Shown piece by piece: positions 7,479 through 17,420 of a stretch of DNA of 64,000 nt. Positions within the stretch are counted from its first letter, which is position 1; every line of letters begins with the position of its first letter. The notes beneath the pieces were generated by a model, which was not told the DNA's origin, searched no databases, and worked only from the letters and a program-made list of their open reading frames with translations. The DNA is from Clostridium sp. C105KSO13 (GTDB lineage: Bacteria; Bacillota; Clostridia; Lachnospirales; Lachnospiraceae): contig NZ_FBWL01000169.1 in the NCBI RefSeq assembly GCF_001517425.1, positions 186,001-250,000 of the forward strand, written 5' to 3'. The position numbers and the translations under genes were made by a program.

Positions 7479-10118
7479 ATGCAGTCATATGGAGTAAACC
7501 AATTAAGAAAGATGTTCCTGGACTTTTTTGAAAGTAAAGGGCATCTGGCAATGAAGAGCTTCTCTTTAGTACCACATAACGATAAGAGCCTTTTGCTCAT
7601 TAATTCAGGAATGGCGCCGCTGAAACCATATTTTACAGGACAGGAGATCCCACCGAGGAAAAGGGTGACGACATGTCAGAAGTGCATCCGTACAGGCGAT
7701 ATTGAGAATGTTGGAAAGACCGCCCGCCACGGTACCTTTTTTGAAATGCTTGGAAACTTTTCTTTTGGAGATTATTTCAAAAACGAGGCAATCGAGTGGT
7801 CCTGGGAGTTTCTCACGGATGTAATAGGTCTTGATCCGGACAGACTATACCCTTCTGTGTATGTGGAGGATGATGAAGCCTTTGAAATCTGGAATAAAAA
7901 AATGGGAATTCCTGAGGAACACATTTTTAAGTTTGGAAAGGAAGATAATTTCTGGGAACATGGTTCCGGCCCCTGCGGCCCCTGTTCTGAGATTTACTAT
8001 GACAGAGGAGAAAAGTACGGCTGCAAAAAACCAGGCTGTACGGTAGGCTGTGATTGTGACCGCTATATGGAAATTTGGAACAATGTATTTACCCAGTTTG
8101 AAAATGACGGTGAAGGACATTATTCTGAACTGGAACAGAAGAACATTGATACGGGAATGGGCTTGGAAAGACTGGCCGTGGCGGTGCAGGATGTGGATTC
8201 CATCTTTGATGTGGATACCCTCAAAGAATTACGTACTCATGTCTGCAGACTTGCCGATGTAAAATACGGCACAGATTATCAGACTGATGTTTCAATCCGC
8301 GTAATTACGGATCATATTCGTTCTGTAACCTTTATGATATCTGACGGAATTATGCCTTCTAATGAGGGCAGGGGGTATGTACTGCGACGTCTGCTCAGGA
8401 GAGCATGCAGGCACGGGCGTCTCCTGAATATACAGGGAAATTTTATGGAAACACTGGCGGAAACTGTAATGGAAGGTTCTAAAGACGGTTACCCGGAGCT
8501 GGAAGAAAAGAGAGACTTTATTCTAAAAGTAATTGTAAAGGAAGAAGAGCAATTCAATAAGACCATTGACCAGGGACTGGGAATCTTATCTGAGATGATT
8601 GCGGATATGGATACGTCAAAGAAAAAAGTTCTTTCCGGTGAAGATGCCTTTAAACTGTATGACACTTACGGATTTCCCATTGATCTGACAAAGGAGATAC
8701 TGGAAGAGAAAGGTATGGATGTGGACGAAGAAGGCTTTGGGGCTGCGATGCAGGTGCAGCGAGAGACTGCCAGGGCTGCCAGGGGTGTCACGAACTATAT
8801 GGGAGCAGATGTGACTGTATATGAGTCTATAGACCCGGCTGTCACCAGTACCTTTGTGGGGTATGATCATTTGAACTATGAATCGGAAATATTGGTGCTG
8901 ACTTCTGAGACAGAAATTGTGGATGCACTCTCAGAAGGAGAAAGAGGAACTGTTTTTGCGGACAAAACTCCTTTTTATGCCACCAGCGGAGGACAGACGG
9001 CTGATACAGGCATCATAACCACCTCTGAGGGAACGTTCAAGGTAGAGGATACAATTAAGCTTCTGGGCGGTAAAATAGGCCATGTAGGGCAGGTGATCAA
9101 GGGGATGCTCCGTGTGGGAGAGAAGGCGGATTTAGCTGTAAATGCTGAGAAGCGGGCGTTGTCTGCAAGAAATCACAGCGCCACTCATCTTCTTCAGAAA
9201 GCATTAAGAATGGTACTTGGCACCCATGTTGAACAGGCAGGTTCCAGCGTGAACGAGGAACGGCTGCGTTTTGATTTCACTCATTTTTCCGCAATGAGCC
9301 AGGAAGAATTGAAGAAGGTAGAGGATATCGTCAATGAGCAGATTGCGGCATCTATTCCCGTAGAAATACAGAACATGCCTATAGAGGAGGCAAAGAAAAC
9401 CGGGGCACAGGCACTTTTCGGGGAAAAGTATGGTGATATTGTCCGGGTAGTAAATATGGGCGGATTTTCCGTTGAATTTTGTGGCGGTACCCATGTAAAG
9501 AACACCAGTGAGATTATGGCTTTCAAGATTGTCTCCGAGAGCGGTGTAGCAGCAGGGGTACGCCGTATTGAAGCACTGACCTCAAAGGGACTGCTGAATT
9601 ACTATAATATTCTGGAAGAAAGATTAAATGAGGCGGCAAAAGAGTTGAAGGCAGCGCCTGACAATCTTGTTGAAAAAATTTCTCATTTACAGTCAGAGAA
9701 CAAAACTCTGCGTGCGGAGACAGAAAGTCTAAAGAGCCGCCTTGCACAGGATGCAATGGGGGATGTGATGAATCAGGTACAGGAGATAGCGGGGCTTGGT
9801 TTATTGGCTATAGAGGCAGATGGTGTAGATATGTCAGGTCTGCGCGAACTGGGAGACCAGTTAAAGGAAAAAATGGGAGAGGGTGTTGTTGTCCTTGCAG
9901 CTGAGAATAAAGGCAAAGTAAATCTTATGGCAACCGCAACAGAAGGGGCTGTAAAACAAGGTGCTCATGCAGGAAATCTTATTAAGGCAATCGCCGGTCT
10001 GGTAGGCGGCGGCGGTGGCGGACGTCCGAACATGGCTCAGGCAGGAGGAAAAAACCCGGCAGGAATCAAAGAGGCTCTTGCAAAAACAGCTGAGGTTCTT
10101 AAAGGACAACTTTCTTAG
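7479..10118 (+). CDS. alaS: Alanyl-tRNA synthetase
   Basis: About 879 residues, the usual bacterial length. It charges tRNA-Ala and edits mischarged Ser/Gly. The N-terminal class II core starts QLRKMFLDFFESKGH. The editing domain has the zinc-type HSATHLL motif (about residue 567) and FCGGTHVKNTSEI, followed by a coiled-coil and a C-terminal glycine-rich C-Ala domain (GGGGGGRPNMAQAGG). Two adjacent ATG codons (7476 and 7479) follow GGAGG at 7466-7470; 7479 gives the better spacing of 8 bases. It is monocistronic or weakly linked to rpsU, which has its own promoter. Confidence 0.96.
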   Translation: MQSYGVNQLRKMFLDFFESKGHLAMKSFSLVPHNDKSLLLINSGMAPLKPYFTGQEIPPRKRVTTCQKCIRTGDIENVGKTARHGTFFEMLGNFSFGDYFKNEAIEWSWEFLTDVIGLDPDRLYPSVYVEDDEAFEIWNKKMGIPEEHIFKFGKEDNFWEHGSGPCGPCSEIYYDRGEKYGCKKPGCTVGCDCDRYMEIWNNVFTQFENDGEGHYSELEQKNIDTGMGLERLAVAVQDVDSIFDVDTLKELRTHVCRLADVKYGTDYQTDVSIRVITDHIRSVTFMISDGIMPSNEGRGYVLRRLLRRACRHGRLLNIQGNFMETLAETVMEGSKDGYPELEEKRDFILKVIVKEEEQFNKTIDQGLGILSEMIADMDTSKKKVLSGEDAFKLYDTYGFPIDLTKEILEEKGMDVDEEGFGAAMQVQRETARAARGVTNYMGADVTVYESIDPAVTSTFVGYDHLNYESEILVLTSETEIVDALSEGERGTVFADKTPFYATSGGQTADTGIITTSEGTFKVEDTIKLLGGKIGHVGQVIKGMLRVGEKADLAVNAEKRALSARNHSATHLLQKALRMVLGTHVEQAGSSVNEERLRFDFTHFSAMSQEELKKVEDIVNEQIAASIPVEIQNMPIEEAKKTGAQALFGEKYGDIVRVVNMGGFSVEFCGGTHVKNTSEIMAFKIVSESGVAAGVRRIEALTSKGLLNYYNILEERLNEAAKELKAAPDNLVEKISHLQSENKTLRAETESLKSRLAQDAMGDVMNQVQEIAGLGLLAIEADGVDMSGLRELGDQLKEKMGEGVVVLAAENKGKVNLMATATEGAVKQGAHAGNLIKAIAGLVGGGGGGRPNMAQAGGKNPAGIKEALAKTAEVLKGQLS

Positions 10119-10136
10119 TTTTTTTGCAGTAAACAG

Positions 10137-10164
10137 TTGACGTTTATCAAAAATATGATATAAT
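10137..10164 (+). promoter_or_regulatory. rpsU promoter
   Basis: TTGACG (10137-10142), 16-base spacer, perfect TATAAT (10159-10164), starting 19 bases after the alaS stop and about 80 bases before rpsU. Confidence 0.82.
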
Positions 10165-10243
10165 CTTCTGTAGTGCAATAAATATACCCGAACAGTCGTA
10201 TGATGCACAATACAAGGCTGGAGGGGAGGTTAGGTGTGAGACT

Positions 10244-10420
10244 ATGTCAAATGTAATCGTTAAAGAGAACGAGACGTTAGATAGCGCTTTACGCAGATTC
10301 AAACGAAACTGTGCAAAGGCTGGTATCCAGCAGGAGATTCGTAAAAGGGAGCATTACGAAAAGCCGAGCGTAAGACGTAAGAAAAAATCTGAAGCTGCTA
10401 GAAAACGCAAATATAATTAA
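10244..10420 (+). CDS. rpsU: 30S ribosomal protein S21
   Basis: A 58-residue basic protein beginning [20 protein letters not shown] and ending in the lysine/arginine-rich tail [13 protein letters not shown], typical of bS21, which contacts the 3' end of 16S rRNA and the Shine-Dalgarno region. GGAGGGGAGG lies about 14-24 bases before the ATG. A stem-loop begins 12 bases after the stop codon. It is an independent unit downstream of alaS. Confidence 0.95.
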   Translation: MSNVIVKENETLDSALRRFKRNCAKAGIQQEIRKREHYEKPSVRRKKKSEAARKRKYN

Positions 10421-10431
10421 TATGTGCAGAT

Positions 10432-10462
10432 AAATAGAGTGTTAGAAGGCACTCTATTTATT
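10432..10462 (+). terminator. Stem-loop after rpsU, probable terminator
   Basis: Perfect 10-base-pair stem AAATAGAGTG / CACTCTATTT (10432-10441 and 10450-10459) with an 8-base loop, followed by an AT-rich stretch rather than a pure T run. Confidence 0.65.
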
Positions 10463-10507
10463 ATATTAGAGGGAACCAGGTTTCCTATTATAATATCAGA
10501 CAAAGAT

Positions 10508-10537
10508 GTCATGGACGAGTGTTCATGGCTTTTTTTT
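10508..10537 (+). terminator. Second intrinsic terminator downstream of rpsU
   Basis: Six-pair stem GTCATG / CATGGC (one G-U pair; 10508-10513 and 10524-10529) followed by eight Ts. The 393-base gap between rpsU and gdhA holds both terminators, a coding remnant and the gdhA promoter. Confidence 0.6.
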
Positions 10538-10585
10538 ACTCCAGCAAGAAAGGGGTAAAATTTACATTAGCTGATCTGAGAATTA

Positions 10586-10714
10586 ATGGAGTTGGCTGAA
10601 AAAATGAATTGTGATTTGGGAATTCCTGCAAGAATTTTCAATGTGCGGATTAAGAAAGAATTGATTACAACGATGGCTGCCGATGCACTTTTAAACAATG
10701 AAACTTATGATTGA
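10586..10714 (+). pseudogene. Remnant of the C-terminus of an iron-containing alcohol dehydrogenase
   Basis: A 42-codon open frame from ATG to TGA, with a stop codon three codons upstream of the ATG and no good ribosome binding site. Its translation includes LGIPARIFNVRIKKELITTM and then AADALLNNETYD. This resembles the C-terminal segment of group III Fe-alcohol dehydrogenases, in which a LGIPARI..LGV..ELIPEMAADA pattern precedes the final N-P-R. The rest of the enzyme is absent on either side, so this is best read as a decayed gene end. The comparison is from memory of the family; a chance short reading frame cannot be fully excluded. Confidence 0.5.
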
Positions 10715-10739
10715 CAAAGTTGCATTCTGATTTTAAACT
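10711..10739 (+). promoter_or_regulatory. gdhA promoter
   Basis: Perfect TTGACA (10711-10716), 17-base spacer, TAAACT (10734-10739), about 75 bases before the gdhA start. Confidence 0.75.
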
Positions 10740-10741
10740 GA

Positions 10742-12148
<1,407 letters not shown>

Positions 12149-12177
12149 AATCAAGTCTACTAAATAAATGAAATTCG

Positions 12178-12206
12178 TGGATATTTAAATGAAAATCTGC
12201 TATACT
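12178..12206 (+). promoter_or_regulatory. Possible sdaAB promoter
   Basis: TATACT at 12201-12206 with TGGATA 17 bases upstream (12178-12183). The -10 is good, the -35 moderate. Confidence 0.45.
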
Positions 12207-12249
12207 GATTAAAGAACAAGCTTACGTTCTTCTATGGAGGAAGCGGATT

Positions 12250-12915
12250 ATGAATATTTTTGACATTTTAGGACCTGTTATGGTAGGACCCTCCAGTTCC
12301 CATACAGCAGGGGCAGTAAACATAGGTCGTGTTACGAGAAAACTGCTGAGAAGCTGTCCTATAAAGGCAGAGATTGGACTTTGCGGTTCTTTTGCAGCCA
12401 CTGGGAAGGGACATGGTACAGACAAGGCACTTGTGGCGGGACTTCTGGGAATGCAGCCGGATGATATGCGAATTCCTGAAAGCTTTGAGATTGCTGTAAA
12501 GGAAGGGCTGGACTTTCATATAAAGAATATAGAGATACGTGATGCCCACCCCAATACGGCACTTTTAAAAGTGACTGGTAAGGATGGCAGAGTGTTGGAG
12601 GTGCAGGCGTCTTCTCTGGGCGGAGGCCGTATTATGTTAAACAAGCTGGATGGTATTGTGGTGAACTGTACCGGAGAAAGTCCCACACTGATTGTCCACA
12701 ACCATGATACTCCAGGGCATGTAGCGGAAGTGACTTCCATGCTTGCAAAAGCATCTGTCAACATTGCAACTCTTCAGCTCCACCGCGAAAAAAGAGGCGG
12801 ACTGGCAGTGATGGTCATTGAGATCGATCAGCCTGTGCCGGATTCATATGTAAAGTGGCTGGAGAAACAGGAAGGAATCGTAAAGGTGACTTATATAGAC
12901 AGGGGGGATGCATAG
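12250..12915 (+). CDS. sdaAB: L-serine dehydratase, beta subunit
   Basis: 221 residues. The N-terminal half has the GPVMVGPSSSHTAGAVNIG signature of the iron-sulfur serine dehydratase beta domain, and the C-terminal third (from about residue 148, IVHNHDTPGHVAEV onward) is an ACT domain that in this family binds serine. With the alpha subunit it deaminates L-serine to pyruvate and ammonia. The stop codon is immediately followed by the alpha-subunit ATG, so the pair is translationally coupled. Confidence 0.94.
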   Translation: MNIFDILGPVMVGPSSSHTAGAVNIGRVTRKLLRSCPIKAEIGLCGSFAATGKGHGTDKALVAGLLGMQPDDMRIPESFEIAVKEGLDFHIKNIEIRDAHPNTALLKVTGKDGRVLEVQASSLGGGRIMLNKLDGIVVNCTGESPTLIVHNHDTPGHVAEVTSMLAKASVNIATLQLHREKRGGLAVMVIEIDQPVPDSYVKWLEKQEGIVKVTYIDRGDA

Positions 12916-13779
12916 ATGGCTTATCAGTCTTTGGAAGAAATAAATCAGTTTTGCCTGGAAAAGAGCGTTCCATTCTGGAAAGCTGTATTATTGGGAGACA
13001 TGGAGGAAAATGGTATCAGTGAAGAAGAATCTGTCCATACTATGAAGGGAATGTGGGATGCTATGCTGGGGGCCAGCGATGATTATGACACAAACCTGAC
13101 CTCAAACAGCGGACTCGTAGGTGGTATGGGGGGACAGATGGAGTCATACCGCAAAAAAGGAGAGACACTTTGCGGCGATTTTGTTTCTAAGGTTATTACT
13201 CGAGCTTTGCAGATGGGAGAATCTAATGCCTGCATGAAGAGGATTGTTGCTGCTCCCACGGCGGGAGCCTGTGGTGTAATACCTGCGATTCTTGTTTCTC
13301 TATTCAAAGAGGGAAGAAACACAGAGGAGGAGATTCTCCATGCCCTTTATGTCACAGCGGGAATCGGAGAGGTGATAGCCTTTAGGGCTTTTATAGCAGG
13401 CGCGTCAGGCGGTTGTCAGGCAGAAATAGGCTCGGCTTCTGCAATGGCTGCGGGAGCGCTGGTTTATTTAAAAGGCGGAGACAATTATCAGATTATGGAT
13501 GCAGCCGCAATGGCCTTGATTAATCTGATGGGCCTAGTCTGTGATCCGGTTGCCGGCCTGGTTGAAGTGCCCTGTGTACAGAGAAACGTAGGGGGAGCCG
13601 TCAATGCTCTGTCTGCGGCGGACATGGCCCTGGCTGGCATTACATGCCGTATCCCTCCGGATCAGGTAATCGATGCAATGAAAGAGGTCGGGGAAGCAAT
13701 GAATGATTCTCTGCGTGAGACAAGCAAAGGCGGATTGGCAAACACTCCAAGAGCAAAAGAAATTTTAGAAAATATTTGA
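12916..13779 (+). CDS. sdaAA: L-serine dehydratase, alpha subunit (iron-sulfur)
   Basis: 287 residues. It carries the catalytic domain with a 4Fe-4S cluster; likely cluster cysteines appear in SGGCQAEIGSA, GLVCDPVAGLVEVPC. The N-terminus is ordinary for the two-subunit clostridial/Bacillus enzyme. Placed directly after sdaAB with GGGGGGATG upstream serving as the ribosome binding site. Its last codons overlap the promoter of the downstream riboswitch. Confidence 0.94.
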   Translation: MAYQSLEEINQFCLEKSVPFWKAVLLGDMEENGISEEESVHTMKGMWDAMLGASDDYDTNLTSNSGLVGGMGGQMESYRKKGETLCGDFVSKVITRALQMGESNACMKRIVAAPTAGACGVIPAILVSLFKEGRNTEEEILHALYVTAGIGEVIAFRAFIAGASGGCQAEIGSASAMAAGALVYLKGGDNYQIMDAAAMALINLMGLVCDPVAGLVEVPCVQRNVGGAVNALSAADMALAGITCRIPPDQVIDAMKEVGEAMNDSLRETSKGGLANTPRAKEILENI

Positions 13780-13805
13780 CGGATAAGTGCGGGATGTGTT
13801 ACAAT
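13776..13805 (+). promoter_or_regulatory. Promoter of the Mn riboswitch/P-type ATPase unit
   Basis: TTGACG (13776-13781) overlapping the sdaAA stop codon, 18-base spacer, TACAAT (13800-13805). Transcription would begin near 13811, right at the 5' edge of the riboswitch aptamer. Confidence 0.7.
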
Positions 13806-13808
13806 GCC

Positions 13809-13906
13809 ATACAGTAAGGGAGTAGTCGGCGATTAACCGCGAAAGGGCCAACAACCGGAACAGGAGTTCCTGGCTTTTGATGAAATGACGAGACTTATCT
13901 GTGTAT
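13809..13906 (+). ncRNA. yybP-ykoY (manganese) riboswitch aptamer
   Basis: Key elements of the yybP-ykoY class are visible: AGGGAGTAG after the 5' P1 strand (about 13817-13825) and TGACGAGACTT at the 3' side (about 13886-13896), with an internal hairpin around 13855-13873. The P1 strands ATACAGTAAG (13809-13818) and CTTATCTGTGTAT (13894-13906) pair with one bulged T. The P1 3' strand is shared with a terminator stem directly downstream, so metal binding should favour read-through. This class senses Mn2+ and commonly precedes P-type ATPases and other Mn exporters. Confidence 0.8.
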
Positions 13907-13924
13907 ACAGATAAGTCTTTTTTT
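13891..13924 (+). terminator. Riboswitch expression-platform terminator
   Basis: A perfect 12-pair stem AGACTTATCTGT / ACAGATAAGTCT (13891-13902, 13907-13918) with a GTAT loop and seven Ts. Its 5' arm is the same sequence as the 3' strand of aptamer P1, so the two structures exclude each other. Confidence 0.85.
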
Positions 13925-13960
13925 AATCGCAGGATGAAAACCGAATAAAAGGAGGTCACT

Positions 13961-16606
13961 ATGAAAGAGTACTTAACCAGCGTGGAGGAAGTACTGCAGG
14001 AACAAAAGTCAAATGAGGAAGGTTTAAGTACACAGGAGACTGAAAAAAGGCTGCAGCAGTTTGGGGCAAATAAATTAAAAGAAGGAAAGAAAGTATCTGT
14101 TTTCAGGCGTTTCCTCGAAGAACTGGCAAATCCTATGATTATTATACTGATTGCAGCTGCGGTTATCTCAGGAATTACATCAGTTTTGGAGGGCGAATCC
14201 TTTGCAGAGGCCATCATCATCATGATTGTGGTAATTATTAATGCGGTGCTGGGTGTTGTGCAGGAGAGCAAGGCTGAGAAAGCAATTGAAGCCCTCCAGG
14301 AAATTGCAGCGGCAACATCAAATGTTATCCGCGACGGGAAACAGGCCAGTATAAAAAGCGAGGAGCTTGTTCCGGGGGATATCGTTGTGCTGGAAGCGGG
14401 AGATGCAGTTCCTGCAGATGCAAGAATTATAGAAAGTGCCAGCATGAAGATTGAAGAAGCAGCACTGACCGGTGAATCTGTTCCGGTCAATAAAATCTGC
14501 AAGGTCTTGAATCTGGACGGAGCAAAGGATGTTCCTCTCGGTGACAGAAAAAACATGTGCTATATGGGAAGTACCGTAGTGTATGGCCGTGGTATGGCTG
14601 TGGTGACTGCAACCGGTATGGATACAGAGATGGGTAAGATTGCCGATGCCCTGTCAAATGCAAAGGATGACGAAACACCGCTTCAAATCAAATTGAATCA
14701 GCTCAGTAAAATCTTAAGTGTTCTGGTATTGTTTATTTGTATTGTAATATTTGCGGTAAGCTTGATCAGGGCACAGGTTACAGGAACAGGAATTAATGGA
14801 GAGTTTGCCCTGGATACATTTATGGTTGCAGTTTCTTTGGCAGTAGCTGCCATCCCGGAAGGTCTGGCAGCCGTGGTAACAATTGTACTGTCTATGGGCG
14901 TGACTAAGATGTCTGCTAAAAATGCAGTAATCCGCAAGCTTACTGCCGTGGAGACATTAGGCTGTACACAGATTATCTGTTCGGATAAGACAGGCACACT
15001 GACTCAGAATAAAATGACAGTTGTCCATCACAGTGGGTCTGATGAAAAGAGACTTGCAATGGCAATGGCTTTGTGCTCAGACGCTAATTTGGATGATGAG
15101 AATAATGCAGTGGGAGAGCCAACTGAAGCTGCCCTTGTAAATGATGCTTATAAGCTTGGGCTGCTTAAATCCGAATTGATGGAAGAATATCCGCGTGTAG
15201 GAGAAGCACCTTTTGACTCTATGCGCAAGATGATGTCTACCATACATCGGACGAATGATGGTGAAATCATGCAGTTTACAAAAGGCGCCCCGGATGAGGT
15301 TCTAAAGCGTTGTACAAAATTCTGGTCGGACGGTCAGGAAAAGCCTTTAGATGATAGAACCAGAAAGGAAATCATAAGTCAGAACCGTGAGATGGCAGGA
15401 CAGGCCTTGCGCGTGTTGTGCGGTGCACAGCGCAGCTGGGAATCGGTGCCTGAGAATCAGGAACCGGGCAATCTTGAGAAGGATCTTTGCTATCTGGGAT
15501 TGTCAGGCATGATTGACCCTGTGCGTCCGGAAGTACAGGATGCGGTGAAGGAATGTCGGGAGGCAGGAATCCGGCCTATCATGATTACAGGAGATCATAA
15601 AGATACAGCTGTTGCTATTGCGGAGCAGTTGGGAATCATCGAAGATGCCAGCCATGCCATCACCGGAGCTCAGCTGGATGAGATCAGTGATAAGGACTTT
15701 TTTACAGAGATTGAAAATTATTCCGTGTATGCCCGTGTGCAGCCGGAACATAAGGTTCGTATTGTTAAAGGATGGAAGAAGAAAGGCATGATTGTAGCCA
15801 TGACCGGCGACGGTGTCAATGATGCTCCTTCTATTAAGAGCGCTGATATCGGCGTTGGCATGGGCATCACAGGAACAGATGTTACGAAAAATGTAGCAGA
15901 CATGGTCTTGGCAGATGATAATTTTGCAACCATTGTATCAGCAGTTGAAGAGGGACGCCGCATATATGATAATATAAGAAAGGCAATTCAGTTCCTTCTG
16001 GCTTCCAATATGGCTGAAGTTCTGGCTGTATTTTTCGCCACATTGATGGGATTCCAGATTCTAAAACCGGTACATTTATTGTGGATTAACCTGATTACAG
16101 ATGCCTTTCCCGCGCTGGCTTTGGGTATGGAGAGAGCTGAAAGTGATATTATGAAGCGGGAACCAAGAAATTCCAGAGATGGAATTTTTGCCGGCGGAAT
16201 GGGTTTTGACATTGGTTTTCAGGGAGTTATTGTAACATTATTAACATTGGCTTCTTACTTTGTTGGACACTATGTAGAGTCAGGCGTCTGGGAAATTACT
16301 GACAGCCTTGATGGAATGACAATGGCCTTCCTTACCTTGTCGATGGTTGAGATTTTCCACTCATTTAATATGAGATCCAGAAGAGGTTCTATATTTACTA
16401 TGAATTACCAGAATAAATGGTTGTGGGGCGCAATGCTGCTTTCACTTGTATTGACTACAAGTGTTATTGAAATTCCTATACTTGCAGATGCCTTCTCATT
16501 CCAGTCGATTGATTGGAACGAATATTTGATTGCTATGGGACTGGCGATTGCAATTATTCCAATCATGGAAATAACAAAAGCTATTCAGAGAAAGTTAAAG
16601 AAATAA
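13961..16606 (+). CDS. P2A-type cation-transporting ATPase, probable Mn2+/Ca2+ exporter
   Basis: 881 residues with the full SERCA/PacL-like layout: N-terminal cation-ATPase domain, actuator TGES (about residue 169), PEGL in M4, phosphorylation motif CSDKTGTLT (Asp about 341), KGAPDEVL in the nucleotide-binding domain, TGDGVNDAPS hinge, and a C-terminal set of membrane helices. AAAGGAGG precedes the ATG. Sequence alone would suggest Ca2+ transport, but the Mn-sensing yybP-ykoY riboswitch directly upstream argues for Mn2+ export (as for Lactococcus YoaB). It ends at a strong bidirectional terminator. Confidence 0.9.
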   Translation: MKEYLTSVEEVLQEQKSNEEGLSTQETEKRLQQFGANKLKEGKKVSVFRRFLEELANPMIIILIAAAVISGITSVLEGESFAEAIIIMIVVIINAVLGVVQESKAEKAIEALQEIAAATSNVIRDGKQASIKSEELVPGDIVVLEAGDAVPADARIIESASMKIEEAALTGESVPVNKICKVLNLDGAKDVPLGDRKNMCYMGSTVVYGRGMAVVTATGMDTEMGKIADALSNAKDDETPLQIKLNQLSKILSVLVLFICIVIFAVSLIRAQVTGTGINGEFALDTFMVAVSLAVAAIPEGLAAVVTIVLSMGVTKMSAKNAVIRKLTAVETLGCTQIICSDKTGTLTQNKMTVVHHSGSDEKRLAMAMALCSDANLDDENNAVGEPTEAALVNDAYKLGLLKSELMEEYPRVGEAPFDSMRKMMSTIHRTNDGEIMQFTKGAPDEVLKRCTKFWSDGQEKPLDDRTRKEIISQNREMAGQALRVLCGAQRSWESVPENQEPGNLEKDLCYLGLSGMIDPVRPEVQDAVKECREAGIRPIMITGDHKDTAVAIAEQLGIIEDASHAITGAQLDEISDKDFFTEIENYSVYARVQPEHKVRIVKGWKKKGMIVAMTGDGVNDAPSIKSADIGVGMGITGTDVTKNVADMVLADDNFATIVSAVEEGRRIYDNIRKAIQFLLASNMAEVLAVFFATLMGFQILKPVHLLWINLITDAFPALALGMERAESDIMKREPRNSRDGIFAGGMGFDIGFQGVIVTLLTLASYFVGHYVESGVWEITDSLDGMTMAFLTLSMVEIFHSFNMRSRRGSIFTMNYQNKWLWGAMLLSLVLTTSVIEIPILADAFSFQSIDWNEYLIAMGLAIAIIPIMEITKAIQRKLKK

Positions 16607-16619
16607 AAATCCCAAAAAG

Positions 16620-16647
16620 TGAGCGGACGAGGAAATCTGTCCGCTCA
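16620..16647. terminator. Bidirectional terminator between P-type ATPase and gatD
   Basis: Nine-pair stem TGAGCGGAC / GTCCGCTCA (16620-16628 and 16639-16647) flanked by AAAAA on the left and TTT on the right, lying between the convergent ends of two genes. Confidence 0.75.
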
Positions 16648-16661
16648 TTTTGTATGTTTCG

Positions 16662-17420
16662 TTAGATGTGCCTTTTGATTGTTTCTTTTAGAATATATTT
16701 TTTGTCACTGTATCTGTCTGCGATGTACCTGTTTGCAAGGTCTTCTAATTCATCTTCCAGCGGCTCAAGAATAATATTGTCATCGTATTTCCTTTTGAGT
16801 GCTCTCTCCAACAGGTAATCACATACCTGTGGGTTTTTGGGAAGAAGAGGACCATGCAGGTAGGTTCCGATAACATTTTTGTAAATGACACCTTCGTAAC
16901 CGGATTTCCCGGTATTGCCCAGTCCATAAAAAACCTTGCCAAAAGGTGTATGGCTGCCGATGTAGGTGCGGCCCCCGTGATTTTCAAAGCCTACCACAGG
17001 TTTATCAAAAAGAGGGCTGGTAAGGACAATATTCCGAATCAGACGTTCAGGCTGCCATTCGGTAGAGATGTCTAATATGGACAGCCCCTCTATTGTTTTG
17101 TTGTCTGTTTTATAATATTTACCCAGAAGCTGGTATCCTCCGCAGACGGCCAGGACAACTCCGCCGTCTTCTACATAATTTTTAAAATCCTGCTGAATAT
17201 TTTTCAAATGCCCACATACCAGTTCCTGTTCTCTGTCGGAGCCTCCGCCCAGCAGGACAATATCCAGTTGGGAAAAATCTATCGTATCATCGGAAAGGAA
17301 AGGTATAATTTCTGCTTCCATGCCCCGCCATTCCAGGCGTTTGCGGAAACATTGTATATTTCCCCTGTCACCATATAGATTCAGCAAATCCGGGTATAAA
17401 TGTCCGATTGTCAGTTTCAT
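16662..17420 (-). CDS. gatD: Lipid II isoglutaminyl synthase, glutaminase subunit GatD
   Basis: 252-residue class I glutamine amidotransferase of the CobQ/GATase1 type. The nucleophile motif AVCGGYQLLG is visible at about residues 92-101 and a conserved HGPLLPKNP segment holds the catalytic histidine region (about 189-197). GatD supplies ammonia to MurT, which amidates the alpha-carboxyl of D-Glu in lipid II to D-isoglutamine. Its ATG overlaps the murT stop by four bases; the pair is transcribed leftwards and ends at the bidirectional terminator. Confidence 0.92.
   Translation of the reverse strand: MKLTIGHLYPDLLNLYGDRGNIQCFRKRLEWRGMEAEIIPFLSDDTIDFSQLDIVLLGGGSDREQELVCGHLKNIQQDFKNYVEDGGVVLAVCGGYQLLGKYYKTDNKTIEGLSILDISTEWQPERLIRNIVLTSPLFDKPVVGFENHGGRTYIGSHTPFGKVFYGLGNTGKSGYEGVIYKNVIGTYLHGPLLPKNPQVCDYLLERALKRKYDDNIILEPLEDELEDLANRYIADRYSDKKYILKETIKRHI

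Noticed and set aside
13765-14556. 263-codon open frame on the minus strand opposite the P2A ATPase
   Set aside because: It lies wholly over a clear ATPase gene and the riboswitch, its translation is low-complexity (Ser/Ile rich), and no ribosome binding site or family pattern is seen. It is a shadow frame.
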